Positions 34,876 through 46,240 of a stretch of DNA of 64,000 nt are shown piece after piece. The position numbers were made by a program, and so were the translations under genes. Position 1 is the stretch's first letter. The number at the start of each line of letters is the position of its first letter. This stretch comes from Tubiluchus corallicola (Eukaryota; Priapulida; Priapulimorpha; Priapulimorphida; Tubiluchidae). The DNA lies in the NCBI GenBank assembly GCA_030141605.1, contig JAQGDQ010000399.1, positions 141,001 to 205,000 on the forward strand, given 5' to 3'. The notes below the pieces were generated by a model. The model made no database searches. It was not told the origin of the DNA and saw only the letters and a program-made list of their open reading frames with translations.

Positions 34876-35290
34876 TGTGTGCTTGCAAACCAAAATCGTC
34901 CATAAGTCGGCAGAGTTAAAACTACGTTTTGAAGCTTCAAATTAGAATGCACCAAAAATTTGGTCAAATGTGAATTTTTGTTTTTTATAAAAACAAATGG
35001 TAAATATATCAGACTTTAATATTCCCGCACCAAATTATCAAGAAAATGTTTAAAAACTACTAAATATCTAATTTTATAAGCCCATATCCACTTTTCTGGC
35101 TAGAAATTAGTGCTATAATTGTGAAAAACTTGTATTTTTTAAAACTCTGATAGTATCTCGTGGAGGCAATCATTTTGCTAGGGGTTTTTTCTGCTTCTAA
35201 GCCCAGATTTTCATCAGGAAGAGCCATCTACTGGATTTAAATATAACTCTAATGTGTTTTTGCAAAGTCTGTAGCATCAGCATTTGTTAT
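34876..35290. mobile_element. MITE family M1, copy B (truncated)
   Basis: It matches the inverse of copy A from its right terminus (gtgcttgcaaaccaaaatcg) inward and stops near 35290 without the other end. Confidence 0.75.
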
Positions 35291-36150
35291 ACTCATTAAA
35301 ATAGTATGCTAAATATCTGCATTTTAAGCAAAACTGGACCCAGCCTTAAACTGTGGCTCAAAACAATCTACTACTTATAATATTGAAAGGAAACATACTG
35401 TTTTTTTTTCAAAAATGACTTACATGAAATAATTATTACCACACAAACACAATTTCACGTTCGTGCCACTAGTTCTTCGCTGTTACATGCACTTCACCAT
35501 TCGCTACTTAGACGGACACTAGCGCCTGTATTTCGGAAACGCATTGCACAAAAAAGCAGGTGCTGTACCTCTCAGCTCAGATGTGTTAGTTTGTGAGAAA
35601 ATATACATGTTTGACAGCTCATGTGTGAATACAGCAGTAAATGTGAAATTTGAATTTTAAAACTTGCCTAGTTTTACTACAACACACTGAATATCTTACA
35701 GCAGCACTGAACTTCAATTTTCGCTTTTGCAAACACGTGCAACACGCTCGTGGCATATTTTTGATGTTGAAAATTATGTTAGTTTGTGACGCCATCAATA
35801 ACTGGGCTCACCCATCGTTAATTAAGTTTTTAATCTATTATTTAATTAACAGAAACGCTTTTGCAGTATTAATCGTATAAATGTATACTTTTTATCAGAC
35901 TTGAAAATGGGGTAGTATACGAAAAATCATCCCGTCTTCCTTTAAGGGAAAGAAAACCTATTTCACATTGTAATTGTTTTAACTTTGTAAGTATCCCATT
36001 GTTTACATGGACATTTTAAAACACGCACATGTAACGCCTAGTTCCAGAAGTTCCATTAAACAATTCCAATTTGTGAAAAAATTACACACTAGTAAAGCTG
36101 AGAACAATCTAATTTCTCACTAGGAACAAAGCATAAAGATCGTAACAAAC
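35291..36150. other. Receptor intron with a possible TTAA-MITE right end
   Basis: tcatcccgtcttcctttaa at about 35927-35945 matches the inverted right end of the TTAA-flanked MITE, but I could not find the left end. Otherwise no feature is recognised. Confidence 0.4.
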
Positions 36151-36252
36151 CTGAACGGCAGATGCAAAGTCCGTCTTTCGCTCGGCACGTTGCTTCATTG
36201 CTACAACTGCACTTGTGACTGCAGTTAAATCCGTATGTGCCTTGCGGACATT
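36151..36252 (-). CDS. Receptor exon, EGF-type half module
   Basis: Phase 1 at both ends (after aattttttag; TCAG|GTTTGT). It encodes CPQGTYGFNCSHKCSCSNEA and TCRAKDGLCICRS. Confidence 0.92.
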
Positions 36253-36364
36253 CTAAAAAATTAGTTTGGATAATAAACTTTTTACTGATAATAAATAATA
36301 ATATAAGCAAGAAGTATGTTATAAGAGGTTGATTGCCATTGTTGTTGTTGATTGCAGTTGTTGT

Positions 36365-36614
36365 TGTTGTTGTGTGTGTGTATGTGTGTGTGCACGTGTG
36401 TGCGTGCGTGTGTGTGTGTGCTATGCGTGTGTGTGTGTGTGTGTGCACGTGTGCATGTGTGTGCACGTGTGTGTGTGTGTGTGTGTGCGCGTGTGCGTGT
36501 GTGTGCACGTGTGTGCGTGTGTGTGTGTGTGTGTGTGCACGTGTGTGCCATGCGTGTGTGTGTGTGTTTGTGTGTGCATGTGTGTGTGTGTGCGTGCATG
36601 CGTGTGTATGTGCT
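36365..36614. repeat. Interrupted (GT)n microsatellite
   Basis: GT dinucleotides alternate with gcacgtgt and gcgtgc interruptions over about 250 bases, leaving open frames on both strands that are not genes. Confidence 0.97.
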
Positions 36615-36980
36615 GTATGTTGAAAAAATGACAAAAAGTCTCAATAATGACACTTGTCCAGTGGACACAATGCAGCAAGGGTACAAAATAGTAATTGCTA
36701 TAGCTCTGCCCATGCTCCTGGTTGCTACACTACACACACATTTTCATGAACCTGGTCTAATCTAAACTAATCCAGTCTAATACAATCCACCGTCTTGCTC
36801 CACTGTAATCATTCAATTGATTCAGTCCAATCCAGTTCAATCCAGTTTATACATTAATAAGCATGTTTCACACACTTCAAACGCTCGATGTAATGTTCAC
36901 AAAAACTCTGCTTAAGACTAAGACACGATTACAAAAGCAAACTTAAACTTTTATTATGAAATAAAGATGACTAACTCTAC

Positions 36981-37109
36981 CTTGCGTGCAGTGGGTTCCT
37001 GTCCATCCAGGTAAACAGTGACATTCTCCGGTCACGTGGTCGCATCTCGTATTGGGAGCACAATTGCAAATGTCCTTGCATTCTTCACCATACTGACCAC
37101 TCGGGCAAA
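36981..37109 (-). CDS. Receptor exon, EGF-type module, with an amplified acceptor
   Basis: Phase 1 at both ends (after actgtctatag; CAAG|GTAGAG). It encodes CPSGQYGEECKDICNCAPN, TRCDHVTGECHCLPGWTGTH and CTQ. Its first 19 bases and the adjoining acceptor are repeated nearly 30 times in the upstream intron. Confidence 0.93.
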
Positions 37110-37141
37110 CTATAGACAGTATAAGCAATATTATAGACAAA

Positions 37142-38495
37142 ATAAACACTGCTGTACTGACCGCTCGGGTAAACTACAGACAGTATGACAATTATTATAG
37201 ACAAAACAAAAACTGCTGTACTGACCACTCGGGCAAACTATAAAAACTGCTGTATTGACCACTCGGGCAAACTATAGACAGTATGACCAATATTACAGAC
37301 AAAATAAAGACTGCTGTACTGACCACTCGGGCAAACTATAAACACTGCTGTACTGACAGCTCGGGTAAACTATAAAAACTGCTGTACTGACAGCTCGGGT
37401 AAACTACAGACAGTATGACAATTATTATAGACAAAACAAAAACTGCTGTACTGACCACTCGGGCAAACTATAGACAGTATGACCAATATTACAGACAAAA
37501 TAAAGACTGCTGTACTGACCACTCGGGCAAACTATAAAAACTGCTGTACTGACCACTCGGGCAAACTATAAAAACTGCTGTACTGACCACTCGGGTAAAC
37601 TACAGACAGTATGACAATTATTATAGACAAAACAAAAACTGCTGTACTGACCACTCGGGCAAACTATAAAAACTGCTGTACTGACCACTCGGGCAAACTA
37701 TAGACAGTATGACCAATATTACAGACAAAATAAAGACTGCTGTACTGACCACTCGGGCAAACTATAAAAACTGCTGTACTGACCACTCGGGCAAACTATA
37801 AAAACTGCTGTACTGACCACTCGGGCAAACTATAGACAGTATGACCAATATTACAGACAAAATAAAGACTGCTGTACTGACCACTCGGGCAAACTATAAA
37901 AACTGCTGTACTGACCACTCGGGCAAACTATAAAAACTGCTGTACTGACCACTCGGGCAAACTATAGACAGTATGACCAATATTATAGACAAAATAAACA
38001 CTGCTGTACTGACCACTCGGGCAAACTATAGACAGTATGACCAATATTACAGACAAAATAAAGACTGCTGTACTGACCACCCGGGCAAACTATAAAAACT
38101 GCTGTACTGACCACTCGGGCAAACTATAAAAACTGCTGTACTGACCACTCGGGCAAACTATAGACAGTATGACCAATATTATAGACAAAATAAACACTGC
38201 TGTACTGACCACTCGGGTAAACTATAGACAGTATGACCAATATTACAGACAAAATAAAGACTGCTGTACTGACCACTCGGGCAAACTATAAAAACTGCTG
38301 TACTGACCACTCGGGCAAACTATAGACAGTATGACCAATATTATAGACAAAATAAACACTGCTGTACTGACCACTCGGGCAAACTATAGACAGTATAAGC
38401 AATATTATAGACAAAATAAACACTGCTGTACTGACCACTCGGGCAAACTATAGACAGTATAAGCAATATTATACACAAAATAAACACTGCTGTCA
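37142..38495 (-). repeat. Minisatellite built from an exon start plus its acceptor
   Basis: Each unit carries, on the minus strand, the acceptor (tatag or tacag, or its altered form tttatag) followed by the first 19 bases of the exon at 36981-37109 (TTTGCCCGAGTGGTCAGTA), then a linker. Units come in short (about 35-base) and long (about 64-base) forms mixed along 1.35 kb; I count about 28 exon-start copies. The long form also carries ccaatattatagacaaaata from the intron. The direction of copying is clear because the coding exon is part of a conserved module. Confidence 0.93.
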
Positions 38496-38888
38496 TAAGG
38501 CATTACGGCTTTTTAAAAGAAAGTGAAATTGAAGAACTACCATGTTTCCTGTTTTTGCTCTTTATCCGGGGGAATGACCCGATCAATACTCTCTTTGCTA
38601 CTTTTAATGCAGAATGGGTAAGACTTATTTTCTCACGTACAGAAGTAGAATTTCACCTGCTATTACTGTGCAATTGTAACAATACAGGCTACCACTTTTT
38701 CTCTATAGTAAGAGCTATGTTACTACTATAGCTGTGTTAATAATAGTAATAACTAAACTATCAAAAAAACTGTTTAATCAAAATGAAACTCCAAAAAAAT
38801 TAGAAGTTTTACTATCAATGAAATGCTTAAAGCCACGTTTATTAATCCAAGCCAATTTTATTACAGGCACATAGAAATATAAGTAGTT
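38496..38888. other. Receptor intron, no feature seen
   Basis: Ordinary AT-rich sequence. Confidence 0.4.
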
Positions 38889-39140
38889 AAAAACGACACA
38901 ACTTTATTAAAAACGTTTGCATTAAAAAGTTAAAATCATATTAAACGTCTCGACTAGCTGCTGCTGTCATCATCAGTGTTAAATTTACAAACGTACAGCC
39001 AGTTTATATAGGTTCTAAACTGCTTATATGTTTGTAAATTTACCACTGATGATGACAGCAGCAGCTAGTCGAAACAATTGGCACGAGTTTAATTTTTAAC
39101 TTTTTAATGTAAATGTTTTTAATAATGTTCTGTTGTTTTT
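38889..39140. mobile_element. Foldback element with long inverted arms
   Basis: Arms of about 110 bases pair around a centre near 39010. The inner part is almost perfect (cgactagctgctgctgtcat continuing catcagtg, and its inverse), the outer part (aactttattaaaaacg) less so. Such a transcript would fold into a long hairpin. No coding capacity. Confidence 0.8.
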
Positions 39141-39221
39141 AATCATGTTTATTAACTCTTATTATATTAACAAATCAAGCAAAGCAATAATTCTGCAAGA
39201 TAATGTCAAGATAATGCAAAT

Positions 39222-39855
39222 CTGCACAGTTAAAACTACGTTACGATGCTTCAAAGTAGAATACACCAAAAATTAGCTCAAATGTCAATTTTTTGTTTTT
39301 TTATAAAAACAAATGCTAAATATATTAGACTCTTATATTCTATCATCAAATTATCAGGAAAATGTTCAAAATATACTAAAAATATAATTTTATCGCCCCG
39401 TACCAACTTTTCTGGATAGAAACTAGTAATGCAATTGTAAAAAAGCTTGTATTTTCAAACACCGATAGAACCTCGTGGAAGCAGTCATTTTGCTTCAGTT
39501 TTTTTCTCTTGTAAAGCCCACACCTTTGTCAGGAAGAGCCATCTACTGGATTTAAACATAACTTCACTGTGCACTTGCAAAGTCCATAGCAACCAACATT
39601 TGTGCCGTTGCTAAGTGTTTTGTAGAAACGCGACAAAAAAACAATGGCTGACTTTAACAGTGATTTTCTCAAGATTATGCTTTTCAGTGCACAGCCTGCA
39701 CCTCAATTTCAATGTGGATTATCTCAGCTTAGAAATAACATAGAGAGATGAACTTGGTATCAAAATGATCCTCATGAAATGGAGATTCGGGATGTGTGAA
39801 TAACTAGAAAAGCTTAATTGTCGATTTATGGACGATTTTGCTATGCATGCTATGT
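39222..39855. mobile_element. MITE family M1, copy C (inverted)
   Basis: Matches copy A in inverse orientation and ends at ggacgattttgctatgcatg; the left terminus is short of the full inverted repeat. Confidence 0.75.
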
Positions 39856-40149
39856 AATTACAATTTTGAGCGAGTCACGTATAATGAATATTTGAAAATT
39901 TTAAGTTTTCCAAACACTTTTCCAAGCAAGCACATGTTATTGACAGAGTAAAATAAAAGTAAAAGAAAACGAAATAAAAAAAACTTTTATAAATAAAAAA
40001 TACATTTTGCATTTTCACGTTTTGCATTGTCTTGGTCCCAGTAAACATTGTGTTCGGTCTTTTTCTTGATCTTGGACGCAAAAGCTTAGTCTGGGATTTT
40101 CCAGCAGAATAAAACACCTTTTCTACTCGAGCTTTGGTGTACAGCTTAA

Positions 40150-40222
40150 ATATTCACGATATTTGAATAACTAGACAAACTTAACTGCCGACTTGTGGAT
40201 GATTGTGCTATCCGTGCACACA
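40150..40222. mobile_element. MITE family M1, terminal fragment E
   Basis: tgaataactagacaaactta and gccgacttgtggatgattgt match one end of the M1 family. It lies about 70 bases from the donor of the exon at 40292. Confidence 0.65.
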
Positions 40223-40291
40223 TTTACATTGAATAAGAAAGAACAATAAATAAGAAAGAACAAGAATAAGAAAGAACAATAAAATACCTAC

Positions 40292-40426
40292 CATCAGTGC
40301 AATCGAAACCTGTATACCCTGCAGCACAAGGGCATTTGCCACTGACGGGGTCACATGTTCCAGTTTTTTTATCACATACAGGACAGCGAAGTTTGCATTC
40401 TTCACCATAAAAACCATCTGGACAAG
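40292..40426 (-). CDS. Receptor exon, EGF-type module
   Basis: Phase 1 at both ends (after atgcatctttcag; GATG|GTAGGT). It encodes CPDGFYGEECKLRCPVCDKK, TGTCDPVSGKCPCAAGYTGF and DCTD. Confidence 0.92.
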
Positions 40427-40443
40427 CTGAAAGATGCATAAAA

Positions 40444-42592
40444 TTATTTCACTCCAATCTCTTCCTCACACATGTCATTGTTTCACTCCTATCTCTTCCT
40501 CACACATGTCATTGTTTCACTCCTATCTCTTCCTCACACATGTCATTGTTTCACTCCTACCTCTTCCTCACACATGCCATTGTTTCACTCCAATCTCTTC
40601 CTCACACACGTCATTGTTTCACTCCTATCTCTTCCTCACACATGCCATTGTTTCACTCCTATCTCTTCCTCACACACGTCATTGTTTCACTCCTATCTCT
40701 TCCTCACACATGCCGTTGTTTCACTCCTATCTCTTCCTCACACATGTCATTGTTTCACTCCTATCTCTTCCTCACACATGCCATTGTTTCACTCCTATCT
40801 CTTCCTCACATGTCATTGTTTCACTCCTATCTCTTCCTCACACATGTCATTGTTTCACTCCTATCTCTTCCTCACACACGTCATTGTTTCACTCCTATCT
40901 CTTCCTCACACATGTCATTGTTTCACTCCTATCTCTTCCTCACACACGTCATTGTTTCACTCCTATCTCTTCCTCACACATGTCATTGTTTCACTCCTAT
41001 CTCTTCCTCACACGTCATTGTTTCACTCCTATCTCTTCCTCACACATGTCATTGTTTCACTCCTATCTCTTCCTCACACACGTCATTGTTTCACTCCTAT
41101 CCCTTCCTCACACATGTCATTGTTTCACTCCTATCTCTTCCTCACACACGTCATTGTTTCACTCCTATCTCTTCCTCACACATGCCATTGTTTCACTCCT
41201 ATCTCTTCCTCACACATGTCATTGTTTCACTCCTATCTCTTCCTCACACATGTCATTGTTTCACTCCTATCTCTTCCTCACACATGTCTTTGTTTCACTC
41301 CTATCTCTTCCTCACACATGTCATTGTTTCACTCCTATCTCTTCCTCACACATTCATTGTTTCACTCCTATCTCTTCCTCACACATGCCATTGTTTCACT
41401 CCTATCTCTTCCTCACACATGCCATTGTTTCACTCATATCTCTTCCTCACACATGCCATTGTTTCACTCCTATCTCTTCCTCACACATGCCATTGTTTCA
41501 CTCCTATCTCTTCCTCACACATGCCATTGTTTCACTCCTATCTCTTCCTCACACACGTCATTGTTTCACTCATATCTCTTCCTCACACACGCCGTTGTTT
41601 CACTCCTATCTCTTCCTCACACATGTCATTGTTTCACTCCTATCTCTTCCTCACACATGTCAGTGTTTCACTCCTATCTCTTCCTCACACACGTCATTGT
41701 TTCACTCCTATCTCTTCCTCACACATGTCATTGTTTCACTACTATCTCTTCCTCACACATGTCATTGTTTCACTCCCATCTCTTCCTCACACATGTCATT
41801 GTTTCACTCCTATCTCTTCCTCATACACGTCATTGTTTCACTCCTATCTCTTCCTCACACACGTCATTGTTTCACTCCTATCCCTTCCTCACACATGTCA
41901 TTGTTTCACTCCTATCTCTTCCTCACACATGTCATTGTTTCACTCCTATCTCTTCCTCACACATGCCATTGTTTCACTCCTATCTCTTCCTCACACACGT
42001 CATTGTTTCACTCATATCTCTTCCTCACACATGTCATTGTTTCACTCCTATCTCTTCCTCACACATGCGATGTTTCACTCCTATCTCTTCCTCACACATG
42101 TCATTGTTTCACTACTACCTCTTCCTCACACATGTCATTGTTTCACTCCTATCTCTTCCTCACACACGTCATTGTTTCACTCCTATCTCTTCCTCACACA
42201 TGTCATTGTTTCACTCCTATCTCTTCCTCACACATGTCATTGTTTCACTACTATCTCTTCCTCACACATGTCATTGTTTCACTCCTATCTCTTCCTCACA
42301 CAAGTCATTGTTTCACTCCTATCTCTTCCTCACACATGTCATTGTATCACTCCTATCTCTTCCTCACACATGTCGTTGTTTCACTCCCATCTCTTCCTCA
42401 CACATGTCATTGTTTCACTCCTATCTCTTCCTCACACAGGTCACTGTTTCACTCCTATCTCTTCCTCACACATGTCATTGTTTCACTCCTATCTCTTCCT
42501 CACACATGTCACTGTTTCACTCCTATCTCTTCCTCACACATATCATTGTATCACTCCTATCTCTTCCTCACCACACATATCACTGTTTCATA
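40444..42592. repeat. 34-bp minisatellite, about 63 copies
   Basis: The unit tgtcattgtttcactcctat ctcttcctcacaca repeats over 2.15 kb starting about 18 bases beyond the acceptor of the exon at 40292-40426. Changes are single bases or losses of one to three bases. Because 34 is not a multiple of three, all three plus frames stay open for 700 codons; the unit simply lacks stops. In gene sense the array is purine-rich and lies in the intron. Confidence 0.96.
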
Positions 42593-43418
42593 AGACTGGA
42601 TACATATTTATTATTAGCTCCACAATACATTCCGTTTCTAACACAACCGTACACAGTCAGTTCGTGCTGCATCGTCAACTCTGAACGATATGCGAGTACC
42701 GTTAAACAAATGAATTTAAATTGAACTTAAACAACCGTATCAAAACACCATGTTTGTAATAAAACAGATAGCAAAGCACAGCATTGTATTACACTAGCAT
42801 CTCTATCTACAGTCTGATAACAATGCTCACACGTATCGTTGAATTTATTTATCGGGACATGTTGTTTATTTGTCAACAGCCAGGAGGAAGATCAAGATAA
42901 AATCTCTGTTATTTGCACAAAGACTGTACAAATATCTGCTATCACGGATGGGTTATTATTCACTATTAAAACTCCCTACTGTGTAAAACGAGTTTAGCTG
43001 TTTGAAAATAAGTAAAAATATAACAAGATTCTGTTTTTTACTTACACTTACATAGTTACACCTGCCCACTGCAGTACAATTACTCTTTTATGTTAACGAT
43101 AGTGTATGAAACATAAGAATTTAATACAGTAGATGTAATCATTTTGATGTCACTGTGTGCTTAATGTCATTATATTGTACTGAATGTGATAATAATAGTA
43201 AATAAAAGTACAATAGGTGACGTTAATCAGTGTCATGTCAGACATGTTTGCTTATTGCTTTGAGTAAGGTTCTATACTAACCAAATCTTAAAATGTATGT
43301 ATATAAAACAAATATATCCTTTTCACTTATTTTTGTTTTTCACGTATATCGCAATAACTGTGCATAACATGCCTACAGTGATAACGCAGTAACGAGATGT
43401 GTCATTTCACATCACAAC
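42593..43418. other. Receptor intron, no feature seen
   Basis: No exon or element boundary recognised up to the solo LTR. Confidence 0.4.
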
Positions 43419-43486
43419 TGTTGTGTTTTGTTTCTCTCGGAAGGCTCGTAGAGAAAACCGGAAAACACTTCGTCAAATTAAACTAG

Positions 43487-43492
43487 TTTATT
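43487..43492 (-). promoter_or_regulatory. Polyadenylation signal of the solo LTR
   Basis: AATAAA on the minus strand, about 175 bases downstream of the TATA box, as expected at the end of the R region. Confidence 0.7.
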
Positions 43493-43661
43493 AAGCGAGA
43501 ATTCTACGATACAAAAGTATGAAGGAACGCGAAATGATTACAGTAAACGTGAAAATCTGGAAAACGTTTGAGTGTATCTGAATATACAAGTACACAAGAG
43601 AATGCGTAAGTGTGCGTCCGTGTGAGTCTGCGTGCGTGTGTGTGTCAGCGGCCAGCTTCGC

Positions 43662-43669
43662 CTTATATA
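43662..43669 (-). promoter_or_regulatory. TATA box of the solo LTR
   Basis: TATATAAG on the minus strand, within ctatataaggcg, about 11 bases downstream of the heat-shock element cluster in transcription sense. Confidence 0.75.
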
Positions 43670-43679
43670 GCGTGCCAGG

Positions 43680-43697
43680 GAACATTCCAGAAGTTTC
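43680..43697. promoter_or_regulatory. Four-box heat-shock element
   Basis: GAAcaTTCcaGAAgtTTC is a perfect alternating array of four in-register HSF pentamers, with a further GAA out of register at 43704. A second, imperfect three-box element (GAAcaTTC, then TTC in register) lies at 43738-43755. HSF binding is expected from the known consensus; activity is inference. Confidence 0.8.
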
Positions 43698-43797
43698 TTT
43701 CTAGAACACTCTACAAGGTAAGACGATTATTCTAATGGAACATTCTGCAATGTTCTATTTAATTCTAATAGATGCCAGCGATCTCCACAACAACAAC

Positions 43798-44150
43798 CAA
43801 CTATTTACAGTAAATACATTGACCTTTGGACTATGAATCTGTCAGTATGCAAAGAAAGTGCATTTATACGTGGAACGCCTGGACTAAAATTTCTATTTGC
43901 AATATTGTGTCTTGGATAGTTTTTGCAAAACCAAACGAACGAAGATTTGCCAGTTCACAAAGCATGTGAGCTTATTAAAAGGCTGAAATGTAATGTTCCA
44001 AAGTGCAAACAAAGAGTAATCTAAAGTACAGTCTGATGATATTTGGTATGTTTGAGCAAATTCATTTGTTCTTCAGACATTATTTCTCTGTACTACAGTA
44101 CTGACAGTTATTTAATAATTGTGTGTTTACTTTTTCGTTTATCAAATAGT
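43798..44150. other. Receptor intron, no feature seen
   Basis: Nothing recognised between the LTR and the pentanucleotide array. Confidence 0.4.
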
Positions 44151-44319
44151 TTAGTTTAGTTTAGTTTAGTTTAGTTTAGTTTAGTTTAGTTTAGTTTAGT
44201 TTAGTTTAGTTTAGTTTAGTTTAGTTTAGTTTAGTTTAGTTTAGTTTAGTTTAGTTTAGTTTAGTTTAGTTTAGTTTAGTTTAGTTTAGTTTAGTTTAGT
44301 TTAGTTTAGTTTAGTTTAG

Positions 44320-44347
<28 letters not shown>
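44151..44347. repeat. (TTTAG)n pentanucleotide array, about 39 pure copies
   Basis: An uninterrupted run of tttag with no substitutions over nearly 200 bases. Its purity suggests recent expansion or active slippage. Confidence 0.98.
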
Positions 44348-44350
<3 letters not shown>

Positions 44351-46240
44351 ATTATCACATTCAGTACAATATAGTGACATTAAGCACACATTGACATCAA
44401 AATTACTACGTCATACTGTATTAAATTGTTATGTTTCATACGCTATCGTTATTATAAAAGAATAATTGTACTGCAGTGGGCTAGAGAAGCAAAGGCTTGT
44501 ATAAGCCCACTGTCATGTGAACCCGATAAAAAGAATGGATGAGTAAGCAAAAAAAAGACCTGGGAGAAACGTTAGATCACACAGGAAGGGTAGAAGGATG
44601 TGTTAGTGGAGATGGCAGGAAGAAAGATAATAGATTGCGCTATGTTGACATCAGCTCTAAAGATTTATCAATGACGCCTTGTTTTGCATAATCTATACCA
44701 GGATTTAATGCTTTAATTTAAAGCAATAAATTAAAGAATTGTCATAAAATTACCAGTTGATTTTGTGCTCTTCCATTAAAATAAACTAAATTTGGGTTTC
44801 TGCTGTAATTATTTTAGTCGACTGAAAACACAGTACAAACTTAGTTCACGTTCTGATCACCTATGCCATGCACTGTTAAGCACAGACACATGTAGACGTT
44901 GTACATCTTTTCTAAATTCTAAAGTTAATTTTAATAATTTTTTAGTCAATTTAATTTTGGTGAAAATATGATAATTTTACTATGTAAGGTAAAAGTTTTA
45001 ATGACGTTGCATTGTTTTAACTATAAATGTTTTAAAGTGCTTGTAATTAAAAAAAATGACTTATAATAATTTAATATGTTAGGAAGTCGCTTTTGAGGTG
45101 CTATTACAGTGGTCACTGGTAACCACTGGTAATTAGTCGGGCAGTTAGTCAAGTGGTGTTCTGTCACTTTTCACTGAAAATCAACATGGAATTTGTAAGC
45201 ATCATTGGAGGTTTGAGTATTTGTAGAAATCAACTGATCACTTCATTTCTGTAATTTAAATCTTTGTTTTGTTGCTCAAAATACATATCTTGTTTTTTAT
45301 TATATTCTGTAATGGTCTCACGCGGGTTGGATACATGTCATGCCATGGTAAGAAAAAAGTTTAGCGATATTTGCCTGACTGACAAATACGATTCACAAAA
45401 TTCTGGACGTGTTTTTTCATACTCATAGCAACTCACTACACATTTTTATACAAACACACGTACAATTGTTTTTTATGCTTTAATCTGTTTGGCAGAAATT
45501 GAAAGATGACAAAACTTTAGTTTAACACCTCTGATGCAAAAAGTCAAAGTCGAAAAATTGCGTCTCGGATGCAGCATCTCATGTCATCAACTCTTATTCA
45601 TGAATCTAATAAGCTATTCATAGAGTCCAGAGCCGCGCTGTTTCAGCCGAGCTCCAGCCGCTTTATTTTTACAGTCGATCTAGCCTCAGCTTTAGTCGCA
45701 CCAGCCGCTCAGTGCTGGGAGTCGAGCTAGCTGACATTTTTGCCGGCTGCGAAGATTTTCGCTCTTGCCCTTGCAAGATCACGTGACACTGCAAATCACT
45801 AGTTGAAATATGGCAAACGCAATGCGGATTCGCAGTCAGTTTGTGGTGACAGAGACACTAAACTTTAGAAATTTTTGAACAATAAAGCTGGCCAATTCAA
45901 AATTAAATACACAAATAGGCAACGTTTGTCACATGTATGGCATCATTTTGGTGTTTTGGTATTTATTTGTCGGTAATCAAGATAAGCCTCACCAAGAATT
46001 GGATTTAAATTATATTTGCAATAAATCCACTGCTTTTTTATAACAATAAAAAATTGATCTCTAATGCATTATTTGAATTTGTACATCAGCTTTTTTCTGT
46101 GTATAAGTAACACTAATTATTTTGTCTTCAAAATTTAACAGTTAACTAACAATTTATCATTTATTTAGTTAACAAAAAATTTGTAGCTTTAGCTGACTTA
46201 GTTGATTTTTTCTTTAAGCAAACTCAGCTGAAAAATTAGT
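44348..46240. other. Receptor intron, upstream of the 60-bp array
   Basis: AT-rich intron sequence. From about 45640 motifs such as ccgagctccagccg and gagctagctgac resemble pieces of the 60-base unit, so this may be the ancestral seed of the array. No coding feature is recognised. Confidence 0.4.

Larger units (their letters stand above)
43419..43792 (-). mobile_element. Solo LTR with heat-shock elements
   Basis: Termini TGTTGTG and CACAACA are inverted, and the exact 5-base duplication ACAAC flanks both sides (43414-43418 and 43793-43797), which is the signature of an LTR retrotransposon. On the minus strand it holds heat-shock elements, a TATA box and an AATAAA in U3-R-U5 order. Only one LTR is present, so the internal part was lost by recombination. 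It sits in the large receptor intron upstream of the cGLR gene. Confidence 0.88.

Noticed and set aside
36089-36765. His/Thr-rich and Cys/Val-rich frames on both strands
   Set aside because: Translations of the GT microsatellite next to a real EGF exon.
40434-42724. Three overlapping plus-strand reading frames of 714-750 codons (repeats such as SLFHSYLFLTHVIV)
   Set aside because: The 34-base unit has no stop in any frame and 34 is not a multiple of three, so all frames stay open together. The region is intronic in the receptor gene and shows no codon-level constraint.
44151-44347. Interstitial telomere tract
   Set aside because: The (TTTAG)n motif does not match the common animal telomere repeats and lies inside an intron.
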